Shown here in pieces: positions 1 through 6,134 of a stretch of 9,002 nucleotides of DNA. The stretch comes from Propionibacteriales bacterium (GTDB lineage Bacteria > Actinomycetota > Actinomycetes > Propionibacteriales > Propionibacteriaceae). Both the position numbers and the translations under genes were made by a program. The stretch is from NCBI GenBank assembly GCA_030453285.1, contig JAKDKP010000057.1:1-9002 (forward strand), written 5' to 3'. How positions within the stretch are numbered: the stretch's first letter is position 1; each line of letters starts with the position of its first letter. The notes beneath the pieces are model-generated. The model had not been told where the DNA came from. It was given only the letters and a program-made list of their open reading frames with translations, and did no database searches.

Positions 1-383
1 CCGTCGCGGCGGAGCTCAGGCTCGACGTGGGTGCCACTGCCGATGGCACGGAAGCCTCCACCGACGGCGTGGGCGATGCCGGACCAGATGGCCAGCAGCC
101 CTCGACCGATCGCCGGCAGCACCACCGGATCCCTGGGCGGCGGCGGCTTGCGTCGGGACTGGTTCCCTCGGGTCGAACCTCCCCGGCTCTTGGCCGAGGC
201 ACTCCTGGTGCTGGTCGAACCGGAACGCGTCGTGGTGCCCGTCGAGCGGGCACCATTCACCGACGTGCCGGTGGCACGGGACTTGTTCTTGCTTCCGGCT
301 GACCGCGAGGACGAGGCCGCCGAACCCTGACGTGGGTTCGACGTGCTCCGACTCCGCGGTGGGGAAGACGCGCGGGTCGCCAT
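1..383 (-). CDS. ftsK: DNA translocase FtsK, N-terminal part only (runs off the left edge)
   Basis: FtsK is a membrane-anchored, hexameric ATP-driven DNA pump that clears chromosome ends through the closing division septum. Only the first 127 residues are visible. The protein starts MATRASSPPRSRSTSNPRQG and continues for about 75 residues as a Ser/Thr/Arg/Gly-rich low-complexity cytoplasmic tail. A conserved-looking stretch follows, ending IGRGLLAIWSGIAHAVGGGF and then EPELRRD just before the edge. In actinobacterial FtsK/SpoIIIE this stretch sits immediately before the first membrane helix. The membrane segments and the motor and gamma domains lie outside the window. The start is the ATG at 383; it has no Shine-Dalgarno sequence but has a -10-like hexamer 7 bases upstream, which suits leaderless translation. 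An upstream in-frame GTG (392) is possible but would add residues with no support. The family assignment rests on the N-terminal style only. Confidence 0.72.
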   Translation of the reverse strand, partial: MATRASSPPRSRSTSNPRQGSAASSSRSAGSKNKSRATGTSVNGARSTGTTTRSGSTSTRSASAKSRGGSTRGNQSRRKPPPPRDPVVLPAIGRGLLAIWSGIAHAVGGGFRAIGSGTHVEPELRRD

Positions 384-390
384 GCTGGGC

Positions 391-396
391 ACTGTA
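391..396 (-). promoter_or_regulatory. Candidate -10 element for leaderless ftsK transcription
   Basis: On the minus strand the hexamer TACAGT fits the actinobacterial TANNNT -10 consensus. It ends 7 bases before the ATG at 383, so transcription would begin at or next to the start codon. There is no ribosome-binding site in between. No convincing -35 box is seen; two GTGACG copies lie further upstream at poor spacing. This would give ftsK its own promoter separate from thiD. Confidence 0.4.
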
Positions 397-485
397 CGCC
401 GTACCCCACCCGTCACGCCCGTCACACGCCGAAAGTTCCCCCTTTCCCTCCCGCCGTCAGGAGATCAGCAGCAAGTTGTCGCCGG

Positions 486-503
486 GCCTGCTCCGGGTCA
501 GGC
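486..503 (-). terminator. Small hairpin across the thiD stop codon, weak terminator candidate
   Basis: A perfect 5-bp inverted repeat (GCCTG and CAGGC, 8-base loop) includes the thiD stop codon at 498-500. There is no T-run after it on the minus strand, so it does not fit a classical intrinsic terminator. It could still attenuate read-through from thiD towards ftsK. GC-rich DNA makes such stems common by chance. Confidence 0.2.
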
Positions 504-1334
504 GCGCAGTTGCCACAGGTGGTCGACCGGACCGATTCCCGCACCGAGGGCGATGCCGTGCTCGATCGCTCCCGAGATGTACGACTTCGCTGCCCGTACG
601 GCGGTGGGCACGTCGTCGCCCAGCGCCAACCGAGCCGCGATCGCCGAGGCCAGCGTGCAGCCCGTGCCGTGGGTGTGTCGGTTGTCGTGCCGCGGACCGG
701 TGAAGGTTTGGCTGCTGCCATCGATGTGCCGGAGCAGATCGGTCGGATCCGCGTCGAGATGTCCGCCCTTGATCAGGACCCAGGTGGCGTCGTACGGGGC
801 CAGGGCCTCGGACAGTTCGACCGGTGGCGCCTCCGGAGCACGGCTGGCCAACAGTGCGGCCTCACCGAGATTGGGGGTGATGATCGTGGCTCGACGCAGC
901 AACACGTGCCGCAAGGCCGCAATCGCGTCCGGGTCGATCAGCGGATCGCCATGCTTGCTCGCGCACACCGGGTCGACCACCACCGGCACCTCGGGCGGCA
1001 GGGTGTCGATCAGCTCGGCGACCTGCTCGACGATCTCGGCAGTGCCCAACATGCCGGTCTTGACCGCATCGACGCCGATGTCATCGACCACACTGCGGAA
1101 CTGGGCACCGACGACGGCAGCCGGAACCGGCCAGACCTGCTGCACGCCCAAGGAGTTCTGTGCCGTCACCGCCGTGATCACGCTCATCCCATGCACGCCG
1201 AACGCCATCATCGTCTTGAGATCGGCCTGGATCCCCGCTCCCCCACCGGAATCCGATCCGGCAATGGTCAACACCCGAGCGGTGGGCAGGCCGCCAGCGG
1301 ACGAGCTGGCTGGTGTTGTGGGTGAGGAGGTCAT
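498..1334 (-). CDS. thiD: Hydroxymethylpyrimidine/phosphomethylpyrimidine kinase ThiD
   Basis: ThiD phosphorylates 4-amino-5-hydroxymethyl-2-methylpyrimidine and then its monophosphate, giving the pyrimidine diphosphate used by thiamine phosphate synthase in the cytoplasm. The 278 residues carry the ribokinase-like family signatures: [19 protein letters not shown] (about 23-41), [12 protein letters not shown] (121-132), [10 protein letters not shown] (153-162), VLIKGGH (186-192) and [14 protein letters not shown] (220-233), which holds the anion-hole and catalytic Cys226 region. Length is close to the usual 265-280, with about 18 extra loosely ordered residues at the N-terminus. The ATG at 1334 overlaps the thiL stop in an ATGA, and no strong Shine-Dalgarno sequence precedes it, so translation is probably coupled to thiL. 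There is no fused ThiE or TenA domain. Identification is firm. Confidence 0.95.
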   Translation of the reverse strand: MTSSPTTPASSSAGGLPTARVLTIAGSDSGGGAGIQADLKTMMAFGVHGMSVITAVTAQNSLGVQQVWPVPAAVVGAQFRSVVDDIGVDAVKTGMLGTAEIVEQVAELIDTLPPEVPVVVDPVCASKHGDPLIDPDAIAALRHVLLRRATIITPNLGEAALLASRAPEAPPVELSEALAPYDATWVLIKGGHLDADPTDLLRHIDGSSQTFTGPRHDNRHTHGTGCTLASAIAARLALGDDVPTAVRAAKSYISGAIEHGIALGAGIGPVDHLWQLRA

Positions 1335-2314
1335 CGGGCCGCACCGAAATGATCAAACCCGGCCGTGCCCTCGTACGGGGCCCCGTCGACGGTGACCGCG
1401 GGGCCCTCACCGGCGGCCTCGATCACCCGGCCGATCACGGTCCAGCCCGCGGGTGCGGTGTCGAAGGTGGCGACCAGGGCGTGGTCCTCGCCGCCAGTCA
1501 GCACGAAGGCCAGCGGGTCTCCGCCGGTGGCCGCGGCCACGGCCTGCAATGGTTCGGCGATCTCGAGGGTGCTGGTGTCGATGTCGAACGAGACACCGGA
1601 CGCCATGGCCACATGGCCGAGGTCGGCGAGCAGCCCGTCGGAGATGTCGATCATGGAACTCGCTCCCGCATCGGCAGCGACGCGACCCGAGCCGTACGGC
1701 ACCTGGGGGCAGCGCTGCAGGTCCACCACCGCTCGCGGGGAGCGAAAACCGCGGCTGAGCGTACGCAACCCCGCCGCTGCCCAGCCGAGCCGTCCGATCA
1801 TCGCGACCACCTGCCCGGGGCGGGCCCCGCCGCGGGTCACCGGTTGCCGCCCGGCCAGATCACCAAGAGCAGTGACGGCGATGCTGATCACCGGTCCGGC
1901 GGTGGTGTCGCCGCCGACCAGTTGCACACCGGCGGTGGCGCACTCGGCCCGGACTCCGCCGGCGAACTCGTCCAGCCAGGCCAGCGGCAGATCGGCCGGG
2001 GCGGACAGCGCGAGGGTGATGCCGATCGGGGTGGCCCCCATGGCTTCGACATCGGCCACGTTGACCGCGACGGCCTTGCGGCCGATCTCGGTTCCGGTGG
2101 ACCAGTCGCGACGGAAGTGGACGCCCTCGACGAGCGCGTCGGTGCTGCAGGCGATCGCTCCGGTCGGTACCGACAGCACGGCGGCGTCGTCGCCGGGGCC
2201 GATCACCACCGGTTCGCTCGTCTCGGCTGCACCGACCACTCGATCGATCACACCAAACTCGCCCAGATCGGCCAGGGTGGGTTCGTCGGAGCGGGACAGG
2301 TCGCGGTTGGTCAT
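1331..2314 (-). CDS. thiL: Thiamine-monophosphate kinase ThiL
   Basis: ThiL uses ATP to convert thiamine monophosphate to thiamine diphosphate, the last step of cofactor synthesis. The 327-residue protein has the AIR-synthase/PurM-like fold signatures: [10 protein letters not shown] (38-47, metal and ATP binding), [11 protein letters not shown] (57-67), [12 protein letters not shown] (85-96), VGGDTT (133-138), [11 protein letters not shown] (222-232) and LTGGEDHAL (272-280). Length is typical. The chosen ATG at 2314 has a strong GGAGG seven bases upstream on the minus strand. The frame stays open for another 116 codons upstream, but that stretch is antisense to the RAM-domain gene and has no family similarity, so it is excluded. 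It is the first gene of a thiL-thiD pair with a 4-bp overlap, so both kinases would come from one transcript. No TPP riboswitch is visible in the leader. Confidence 0.95.
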   Translation of the reverse strand: MTNRDLSRSDEPTLADLGEFGVIDRVVGAAETSEPVVIGPGDDAAVLSVPTGAIACSTDALVEGVHFRRDWSTGTEIGRKAVAVNVADVEAMGATPIGITLALSAPADLPLAWLDEFAGGVRAECATAGVQLVGGDTTAGPVISIAVTALGDLAGRQPVTRGGARPGQVVAMIGRLGWAAAGLRTLSRGFRSPRAVVDLQRCPQVPYGSGRVAADAGASSMIDISDGLLADLGHVAMASGVSFDIDTSTLEIAEPLQAVAAATGGDPLAFVLTGGEDHALVATFDTAPAGWTVIGRVIEAAGEGPAVTVDGAPYEGTAGFDHFGAAR

Positions 2315-2368
2315 CGTTCGGCCTCCGAGTCTGGCACCCGGTGCGGGTGCGCCTGTAGCGTGATCAGC

Positions 2369-2400
2369 GTCGCAGTTGCGACAGCGGTCTCGGTTGCGAC
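2369..2400. repeat. Palindrome plus repeated GTTGCGAC octamer, operator candidate
   Basis: Positions 2369-2382 form a perfect inverted repeat (GTCGCA, 2-base centre, TGCGAC). Its right half, GTTGCGAC (2375-2382), recurs as an exact direct repeat at 2393-2400, a centre-to-centre step of 18 bp. The motif lies between two divergent genes and just upstream of the plus-strand -10 candidate, where a repressor site would be expected. Which protein binds is unknown. Confidence 0.4.
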
Positions 2401-2402
2401 CG

Positions 2403-2408
2403 TACCGT
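2403..2408 (+). promoter_or_regulatory. Candidate -10 element for the RAM-domain gene
   Basis: TACCGT matches TANNNT. It would place a transcription start near 2415, leaving a leader of about 17 bases that includes the AAAGG ribosome-binding site. The expected -35 position reads poorly, but a TTGCGA lies at 2376-2381, four bases further away than ideal. Confidence 0.3.
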
Positions 2409-2431
2409 GCGAAGCGTCGAAAGGTTCTGCC

Positions 2432-2668
2432 ATGCTCGTCCAGGCGTACATCCTCGTCCAGACCAATGTCGGCAAGGCCGCCGACGTGGCGGAGCAGATC
2501 CGCGACATCCCCGGTGTCACGCTGGCCGAGGACGTGACCGGCCCGTACGACGTCATCGTCCGGGCCGAGGCCACCAACGTCGATGAGCTCGGTCAGTTGG
2601 TCGTCGCCAAGGTGCAGGTCGTGCCGGGCATCACCCGGACCGTGACCTGCCCCGTGGTCCACATCTGA
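2432..2668 (+). CDS. Stand-alone Lrp/AsnC effector-binding (RAM) domain protein
   Basis: This is a 78-residue protein consisting only of the C-terminal alpha-beta sandwich of Lrp/AsnC regulators, the domain that oligomerises and binds amino acids or other small effectors. It has no helix-turn-helix. It begins MLVQAYILVQTNVGKA, continues with IPGVTLAEDVTGPYDVIVRA (26-45), where the GPYDVI turn lies in the usual effector region, then a helix (50-63), and closes with ITRTVTCPVVHI (67-78). The length fits the known single-domain RAM proteins of actinobacteria. The ATG is preceded by AAAGG with 7-base spacing; the frame is open upstream but no better start exists. It is divergent from thiL and sits one base before the DUF3515 lipoprotein gene, so those two are probably co-transcribed. 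Its effector and partner are unknown. It may act by modulating another Lrp-type protein or an enzyme, which is inference. Confidence 0.88.
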   Translation: MLVQAYILVQTNVGKAADVAEQIRDIPGVTLAEDVTGPYDVIVRAEATNVDELGQLVVAKVQVVPGITRTVTCPVVHI

Positions 2669-2669
2669 C

Positions 2670-3200
2670 GTGCCGACTGTTCGACAACGTCCCGATCGCC
2701 CTCGTGCTGTCGGACCCCGTGCGTTTGGACTTGGTGTTTGTGGACTTCATCGCCTCGCCGTTGTTGTGGTGAGCCTTGGCGTCTCGGTCGGTCTGGTCTC
2801 CTGCTCGGTCGGCCCGGTGCAGCAGACACCGCCGACTCCCGACGCCGCTGGCGTGGACATCTGCGCCCAGGTGATGACCGCCCTTCCCGAACGCGTCCTC
2901 GACGCCGAACGCCGTTCGTCGGAACCAGCCGATCTGAGCGCCGCCTGGGGCAGCCCCGCGATCACCCTGCGCTGTGGGGTGGCCAAGCCGCCCGGGATGG
3001 GTCCGGGCAGCGAGTGCCTGGAGGTGAATGGTGTCGGTTGGTACGCCGAGCCCGGCGAGGGCGGACTGCTGTTCACGACTCTTGGCCGCAAGATCAACAT
3101 CGAGGTCGGGGTGCCCAACCGCTACGCCCCCGAGGCGACCGCCCTGACTGATCTCTCCGCGGCGGTCGCCAACGATCCGGTGGTCACGCCCTGTCAGTGA
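2670..3200 (+). CDS. DUF3515-type lipoprotein of unknown function
   Basis: This is a 176-residue exported protein. A basic N-terminus (residues 1-28) is followed by a hydrophobic stretch, LAVVVVSLGVSVGLVSC, ending in a lipobox with Cys45, so it should be lipid-anchored on the outer face of the membrane. The mature part shows the pattern I associate with the actinobacterial DUF3515 family: ICAQVMTALPERVLDAERRS (64-83), AAWGSPAITLRCGV (91-104), ECLEVNGVGWY (115-125), LLFTTLGR (133-140) and IEVGVPNRYAP (144-154). Four cysteines follow the lipobox (65, 102, 116, 175), enough for two disulfides. The GTG at 2670 lies one base after the stop of the RAM-domain gene without a clear Shine-Dalgarno sequence, so translation is probably coupled. 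The only other in-frame starts (around residues 33-34) would cut into the signal peptide. Family assignment is from memory of the pattern; no function is known to me. Confidence 0.8.
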   Translation: MPTVRQRPDRPRAVGPRAFGLGVCGLHRLAVVVVSLGVSVGLVSCSVGPVQQTPPTPDAAGVDICAQVMTALPERVLDAERRSSEPADLSAAWGSPAITLRCGVAKPPGMGPGSECLEVNGVGWYAEPGEGGLLFTTLGRKINIEVGVPNRYAPEATALTDLSAAVANDPVVTPCQ

Positions 3201-3236
3201 CTAGCGGTACGAATTTCCCTGCGCCTTGCCTGCACA

Positions 3237-4577
3237 TCAACAGGTGAGAACTCCATCCCCAAGACGTCGAATCTTAAGGTTCTTGGAACCAATAGGTTGA
3301 GGCGGAGACCCCCAAGAACTGGAGCTTGGTGCATCCATAACCCAAACTAGATCGTTGCGCCCCTGAATAACAACTACGGGGGAGTCAGGAACAGATAGTG
3401 ATTCTTGCCCCTCACCCAAGACAACACATGCACGATAAAGGAATTCCGACGCTACCACAGGTGTTCGATTTTGACTTAATTCAGCACGCCAGTCATTGAA
3501 ATTTGACTCGGTAATCGCTATAGTAATAACAAAAGAAGAGAGTATCCACAAACAAATGCCACACAATCCAGCCAGGTACGAAAACGCCCGAAGAAGCAAG
3601 GATCCACTTGTAAGACCGAAGTATGCTGCCCATCCATACATGCCCACGATGCAATATATGGACAGGAAAGCAATGATCGCAACAAGCAACGAAACGAGAA
3701 CCCTCAACCAATTTGGAATTGCCACTAATTCCGAAGGTACACCTATTTCGGAACTAAAGATCGCAAACAGGAACTGAGCTGCAATGGATGCACTGGCCAA
3801 AGCGGCCGTAAGAAATGGGAGAGACCAGAATAATCGAACTTGCGGATGAAGTATCGTCAGATGAACCCACCCAACATAGGCCGCAATGAGGACCAAAATA
3901 CCAAGTATACCCAGCAGGAAGGTATGGTTAAAGATCGTCGTTGCCCCGTCCAATGCGGTCGCCAGAAGGAAGCCAAACGCGAAGAAGGCCGCCGCTGCTG
4001 CAATCGCTGAAACAACCCGGATCCATCGACTGAGTCTATTCCCGGTCAGCCACCAGCCTAAGACGAGTCCTGATACAGATGCGAATAGCCCAGACCCAAC
4101 AATTAGCTGAGGAAGGATGCCGTGCAAGAATACGACGGTACTCGAAGTAATGGCAAGACAAACTAGTACAACGAGTGCGACCATCGATCCTATGTCTCGC
4201 CATGGATGAACCCATGGTGTCAGTACTGTGGCAGGTTCCGAGCGAAGAACAACACCAGCTTCAGAGGTGTTCAGCATCTTACCAGGAAGGGCCGACCTCT
4301 CAAGGGCCTGTCTTGCGCGAGAAACTTCCCTCTTGTTCTTCTCAATTAGATCCTCGCGACGGGAGGTCTCTCTTCCACCTTCAGGGAATTGTGTTGCACG
4401 AGGAGGCCCATTTCCATTCTTGAAGGTAGAACCAGATACTGACGCTCTCTCAACGGCAACCTCCCAGTGCGCAGGTTGAATCAACAACTCCGGCGACTCC
4501 CGAATTCGTTTTGGGCGTAGTCCGATCCAGCTTCCTGACGTACGGGAAACTCGAGCGACTATCCGATTTTCGCACAA
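3237..4577 (-). CDS. Orphan polytopic membrane protein of unknown function (start uncertain, probably continues the upstream ORF)
   Basis: I do not recognise this protein. In its own frame it has 446 residues. Residues 1-45 look like the tail of a mixed alpha/beta domain. Residues 46-125 are hydrophilic, with a charged, possibly coiled-coil helix at about 68-96. Seven or eight hydrophobic segments follow, near 131-152, 157-176, 187-209, 217-239, 250-273, 290-312 and 331-354, with an ambiguous one at 313-329. The last 90 residues are soluble and beta-rich, including SVPDSPVVVIQGRNDLVWVM (395-414). The only usable start in this frame is a TTG at 4577 with no ribosome-binding site; a stop lies a short way upstream. 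That weak start, and the ORF overlapping it in another frame, suggest a longer gene broken by a frameshift. Codon use is much AT-richer than in the neighbours. It could be a sensor, transporter-like protein or defence factor; nothing here decides between them. Confidence 0.6.
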   Translation of the reverse strand: MCENRIVARVSRTSGSWIGLRPKRIRESPELLIQPAHWEVAVERASVSGSTFKNGNGPPRATQFPEGGRETSRREDLIEKNKREVSRARQALERSALPGKMLNTSEAGVVLRSEPATVLTPWVHPWRDIGSMVALVVLVCLAITSSTVVFLHGILPQLIVGSGLFASVSGLVLGWWLTGNRLSRWIRVVSAIAAAAAFFAFGFLLATALDGATTIFNHTFLLGILGILVLIAAYVGWVHLTILHPQVRLFWSLPFLTAALASASIAAQFLFAIFSSEIGVPSELVAIPNWLRVLVSLLVAIIAFLSIYCIVGMYGWAAYFGLTSGSLLLRAFSYLAGLCGICLWILSSFVITIAITESNFNDWRAELSQNRTPVVASEFLYRACVVLGEGQESLSVPDSPVVVIQGRNDLVWVMDAPSSSSWGSPPQPIGSKNLKIRRLGDGVLTC

Positions 4578-4777
4578 TACAAGGGAATGCGCAATCTGTA
4601 TCGGCCATCATCTTGCTTCTTGAATGACCACCCTTGGTCTCTGAAAGATTCTTCCACATCATTAGAGATACTTTGTACGTCAGGCGTGACCATTGCGTAC
4701 ACGATTCGGTTCGTGTCACTCAGCCTAGTCACAATTCTCCTCAAATGGCGAAGCGAAGCAGTACTACGCTCGTTCAA
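4559..4777 (-). CDS. Small ORF, likely the N-terminal part of the orphan membrane protein in another frame
   Basis: This frame encodes up to 72 residues, starting at a TTG (4777) that has only GCAGGG directly beside it. A better-supported start is the in-frame GTG at 4732, preceded by GAGGAG (4737-4742) at 4-base spacing, which gives 57 residues. The sequence looks like a folded domain: VYAMVTPDVQSISNDVEESF (about 26-45) suggests a strand and a helix, and SFKKQDDGRYRLRIPLY (51-67) two strands. It ends at 4559, overlapping the membrane-protein frame by 19 bp. Adding one A to the AAAA run at 4567-4570 would join the frames as LYCAK followed by NRIVARVSR, continuing the strand-like pattern and giving 498-513 residues in all. 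So it is either a true upstream gene coupled by overlap or half of a frameshifted gene. No family is recognised. Confidence 0.5.
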   Translation of the reverse strand: MNERSTASLRHLRRIVTRLSDTNRIVYAMVTPDVQSISNDVEESFRDQGWSFKKQDDGRYRLRIPLYCAKIG

Positions 4778-4858
4778 CCCTGCAGCCGATGTGCCCAGCC
4801 TAGCAGTTCACTGATCCGCTGCGGCACCAAACGGTCACAGCCGATCCCTCTATGGATA

Positions 4859-4900
4859 GCCTGCCTACTCTCGCTATGCGAGCACAGAGTCAGCGCAGGC
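4859..4900 (-). terminator. Interrupted long hairpin at the ddl stop codon, possible terminator
   Basis: Three nested complementary pairs share one centre: GCCTGC (4859-4864) with GCAGGC (4895-4900), ACTCT (4867-4871) with AGAGT (4886-4890), and CTCGC (4870-4874) with GCGAG (4878-4882, 3-base loop). The second and third overlap slightly, so they are partly alternative. The structure spans the ddl stop (4890-4892) and lies at the border of the low-GC segment. There is no T-run downstream on the minus strand, so intrinsic termination is uncertain. Confidence 0.35.
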
Positions 4901-5996
4901 CGGGCCGGCGATCGAGCGCCTGCTGGATGAGGGTGTCGATCACCTCTGGATAGGGCACGCCGCTGGCGGCCCACAACTGCGGATACATCGAGGTGGCGGT
5001 GAAGCCGGGCATGGTGTTGATCTCGTTGCAGATCAGTCGTCCCTCCGCGGTCAGGAAGAAGTCGACGCGGGCCAGACCCTCACAGCCGAGGGCCCCGAAC
5101 ACCTTCAGCGACAGTTCCTGCACCCGGGCGGTGTCCTCGGGCGGAAGCTGGGCCGGTACGTCGATGTCGACCTGGTCACCCGGCAGATACTTGGTCGCGA
5201 AGTCGTACATGCCGGTACTGCTGTGCACGCGGATCTCGGCCACCACACTCGCGCGCGGACCTGCTGGGGTTTCGAGGACTCCGCATTCGAGCTCGCGGGC
5301 GTCGACGAGTCCCTGCTCGATGATCACCTTGGGGTCGTACCGGCGGGCAAATTCGATCGCCTTCGGCAGGTCGACGGGGTCGGCAACCTTGGTGATCCCG
5401 ACACTGGAACCGCCTCTGGCCGGCTTCACGTACACCGGGAACGTCAGCGCGTTGATCGACTCCAGGCAGGCGCCACGGTCGCTCTCCCACTCCCGTGGGG
5501 TGATGGTGACGAACGGACCGATCGGAATGCCGGAGGCCGAGAGCACCAGCTTCATGTAGTTCTTGTCCATCCCGACCGCGCTGGCCAGCACACCGGACCC
5601 GACGTAGGGGATGCCGTTCATCTCGAACAGGCCCTGGATGGTGCCGTCCTCACCGAAGGGCCCGTGCAGCAGGGCGAAGGCGACGTCGATCTCGCCGAGC
5701 TCCGCCAGTGCACCGTCGGCCCGGGTCGCCACCTGTCCGCCGGTCCCGGATTTCAGCAGTACGGCTTCGGGCGCGTCCTCGCCGACCGCGGGCAGGGTGT
5801 CGCCCTGCATGGTCAGTGCCGCCATGGCCCCACTGCCGAAGCGGACCCAGCGTCCGGTGGGCGTGATACCGATCCCCACCACCTCGTACTTCTCGGTGTC
5901 GATCGCCTTCGCCACGCTCGCCGCGGTCAGGCAGGAGATGGCGTGTTCACTGCTGGCGCCGCCGAAGACGATCGCCACTCGCTTGCGTTCGGTCAT
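4890..5996 (-). CDS. ddl: D-alanine--D-alanine ligase
   Basis: Ddl joins two D-alanines with ATP in the cytoplasm to make the dipeptide that MurF adds to the peptidoglycan precursor. The 368-residue protein has the full ATP-grasp ligase set: VFGGASSEHAISCLTA (10-24, Glu17 at the first D-Ala site), LLHGPFGEDGTIQGLFEM (109-126), GIPYVGSGVLASAVGMDK (128-145), PVYVKPARGGSSVGI (187-201), IIEQGL with RELECGVL (225-241), MYDFATKYLPG (263-273), RVDFF (310-314) and NEINTMPGFTATSMYPQLW (324-342, metal ligands and omega-loop region). The YDxxxKY-type loop, with Tyr264 and Tyr270, is that of a D-Ala-D-Ala enzyme and not of VanA-type D-lactate ligases. Length is normal. The ATG at 5996 has AGGAAGGG ending four bases upstream. 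The gene is divergent from the PLP enzyme gene and followed by the low-GC segment. Confidence 0.97.
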   Translation of the reverse strand: MTERKRVAIVFGGASSEHAISCLTAASVAKAIDTEKYEVVGIGITPTGRWVRFGSGAMAALTMQGDTLPAVGEDAPEAVLLKSGTGGQVATRADGALAELGEIDVAFALLHGPFGEDGTIQGLFEMNGIPYVGSGVLASAVGMDKNYMKLVLSASGIPIGPFVTITPREWESDRGACLESINALTFPVYVKPARGGSSVGITKVADPVDLPKAIEFARRYDPKVIIEQGLVDARELECGVLETPAGPRASVVAEIRVHSSTGMYDFATKYLPGDQVDIDVPAQLPPEDTARVQELSLKVFGALGCEGLARVDFFLTAEGRLICNEINTMPGFTATSMYPQLWAASGVPYPEVIDTLIQQALDRRPGLR

Positions 5997-6024
5997 GGTG
6001 CCCTTCCTGGTGGAGTCGCGTTCG

Positions 6025-6030
6025 ACCCTA
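6025..6030 (-). promoter_or_regulatory. Candidate -10 element for ddl
   Basis: On the minus strand TAGGGT fits TANNNT. Transcription would start near 6018 and leave a leader of about 20 bases that contains the AGGAAGGG ribosome-binding site. No convincing -35 box is seen at 17-18 bases. Confidence 0.35.
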
Positions 6031-6076
6031 CCGAGGTCGCTGCAGCCCGCGGGTCAGGCGCGACGGACGCGGGAAG

Positions 6077-6092
6077 ACCAGCCCGAACTGGT
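6077..6092. repeat. Inverted repeat in the ddl / PLP-enzyme divergent gap
   Basis: ACCAG and CTGGT flank a 6-base centre in the middle of the 138-bp gap at 5997-6134. The position suits an operator or a chance palindrome equally well; nothing identifies a binding protein. The rest of the gap holds the ddl promoter candidate and no clear promoter for the plus-strand gene. Confidence 0.2.
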
Positions 6093-6134
6093 GGGATCCG
6101 TCTGTCGGGTGCGACCTCCAATGCTGATGGGACG

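Larger units (their letters stand above)
2315..2431. promoter_or_regulatory. Divergent control region between thiL and the RAM-domain gene
   Basis: This 117-bp gap must hold the promoters for thiL (minus) and for the RAM-domain gene (plus). It contains the thiL Shine-Dalgarno sequence (2322-2326), a 6-bp hairpin at 2334-2350 (GCACCC and GGGTGC, 5-base loop) in the thiL leader, a TGATCA palindrome (2361-2366), the repeats listed separately, and AAAGG at 2420-2424 as the ribosome-binding site of the plus-strand gene. The thiL promoter itself is not clear. Confidence 0.55.
3201..4889. other. Low-GC segment, probably horizontally acquired
   Basis: By eye this 1.7-kb stretch is about half G+C, while both sides are near two-thirds or more. 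Runs such as aatttgactcggtaatcgc near 3500 have no counterpart elsewhere in the window. Codons in the resident genes end in A or T far more often than in the neighbours. The change coincides with the ends of DUF3515 (3200) and ddl (4890), so the segment fills the space between two convergent core genes and disrupts neither. I see no integrase, transposase, tRNA or long flanking repeat. Confidence 0.75.

Noticed and set aside
27..330. Plus-strand ORFs at the left end.
   Set aside because: They are shadows of the low-complexity ftsK N-terminus, whose minus-strand frame reads into a conserved pre-membrane motif.
1313..2431. Long plus-strand extension of the RAM-domain frame across thiL.
   Set aside because: It is antisense to thiL, and the ATG at 2432 has its own ribosome-binding site and gives the exact single-domain family length.
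2315..2431. TPP riboswitch in the thiL leader.
   Set aside because: The conserved thi-box elements (CTGAGA and the ACCTGATCTGG-type core) are absent; only a short hairpin is present. A CTGAGA at the right edge lies in the acyltransferase coding frame and has no partner.
2315..2662. N-terminal extension of the thiL frame to 443 residues.
   Set aside because: It is antisense to the RAM-domain gene, has no thiL similarity, and the ATG at 2314 has a strong ribosome-binding site.
4450..4719. An 89-residue minus-strand ORF in the third frame of the low-GC segment.
   Set aside because: It overlaps both better-supported frames, is rich in Cys, Ser and Arg with no domain-like pattern, and has no ribosome-binding site.
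3220..4900. Short repeats flanking the low-GC segment (GCCTGC at both ends; CCTGCGC and GCGCAGG inverted).
   Set aside because: At 6-7 bases they are expected by chance in this composition and do not sit precisely at the borders, so no attachment site or target duplication can be claimed.
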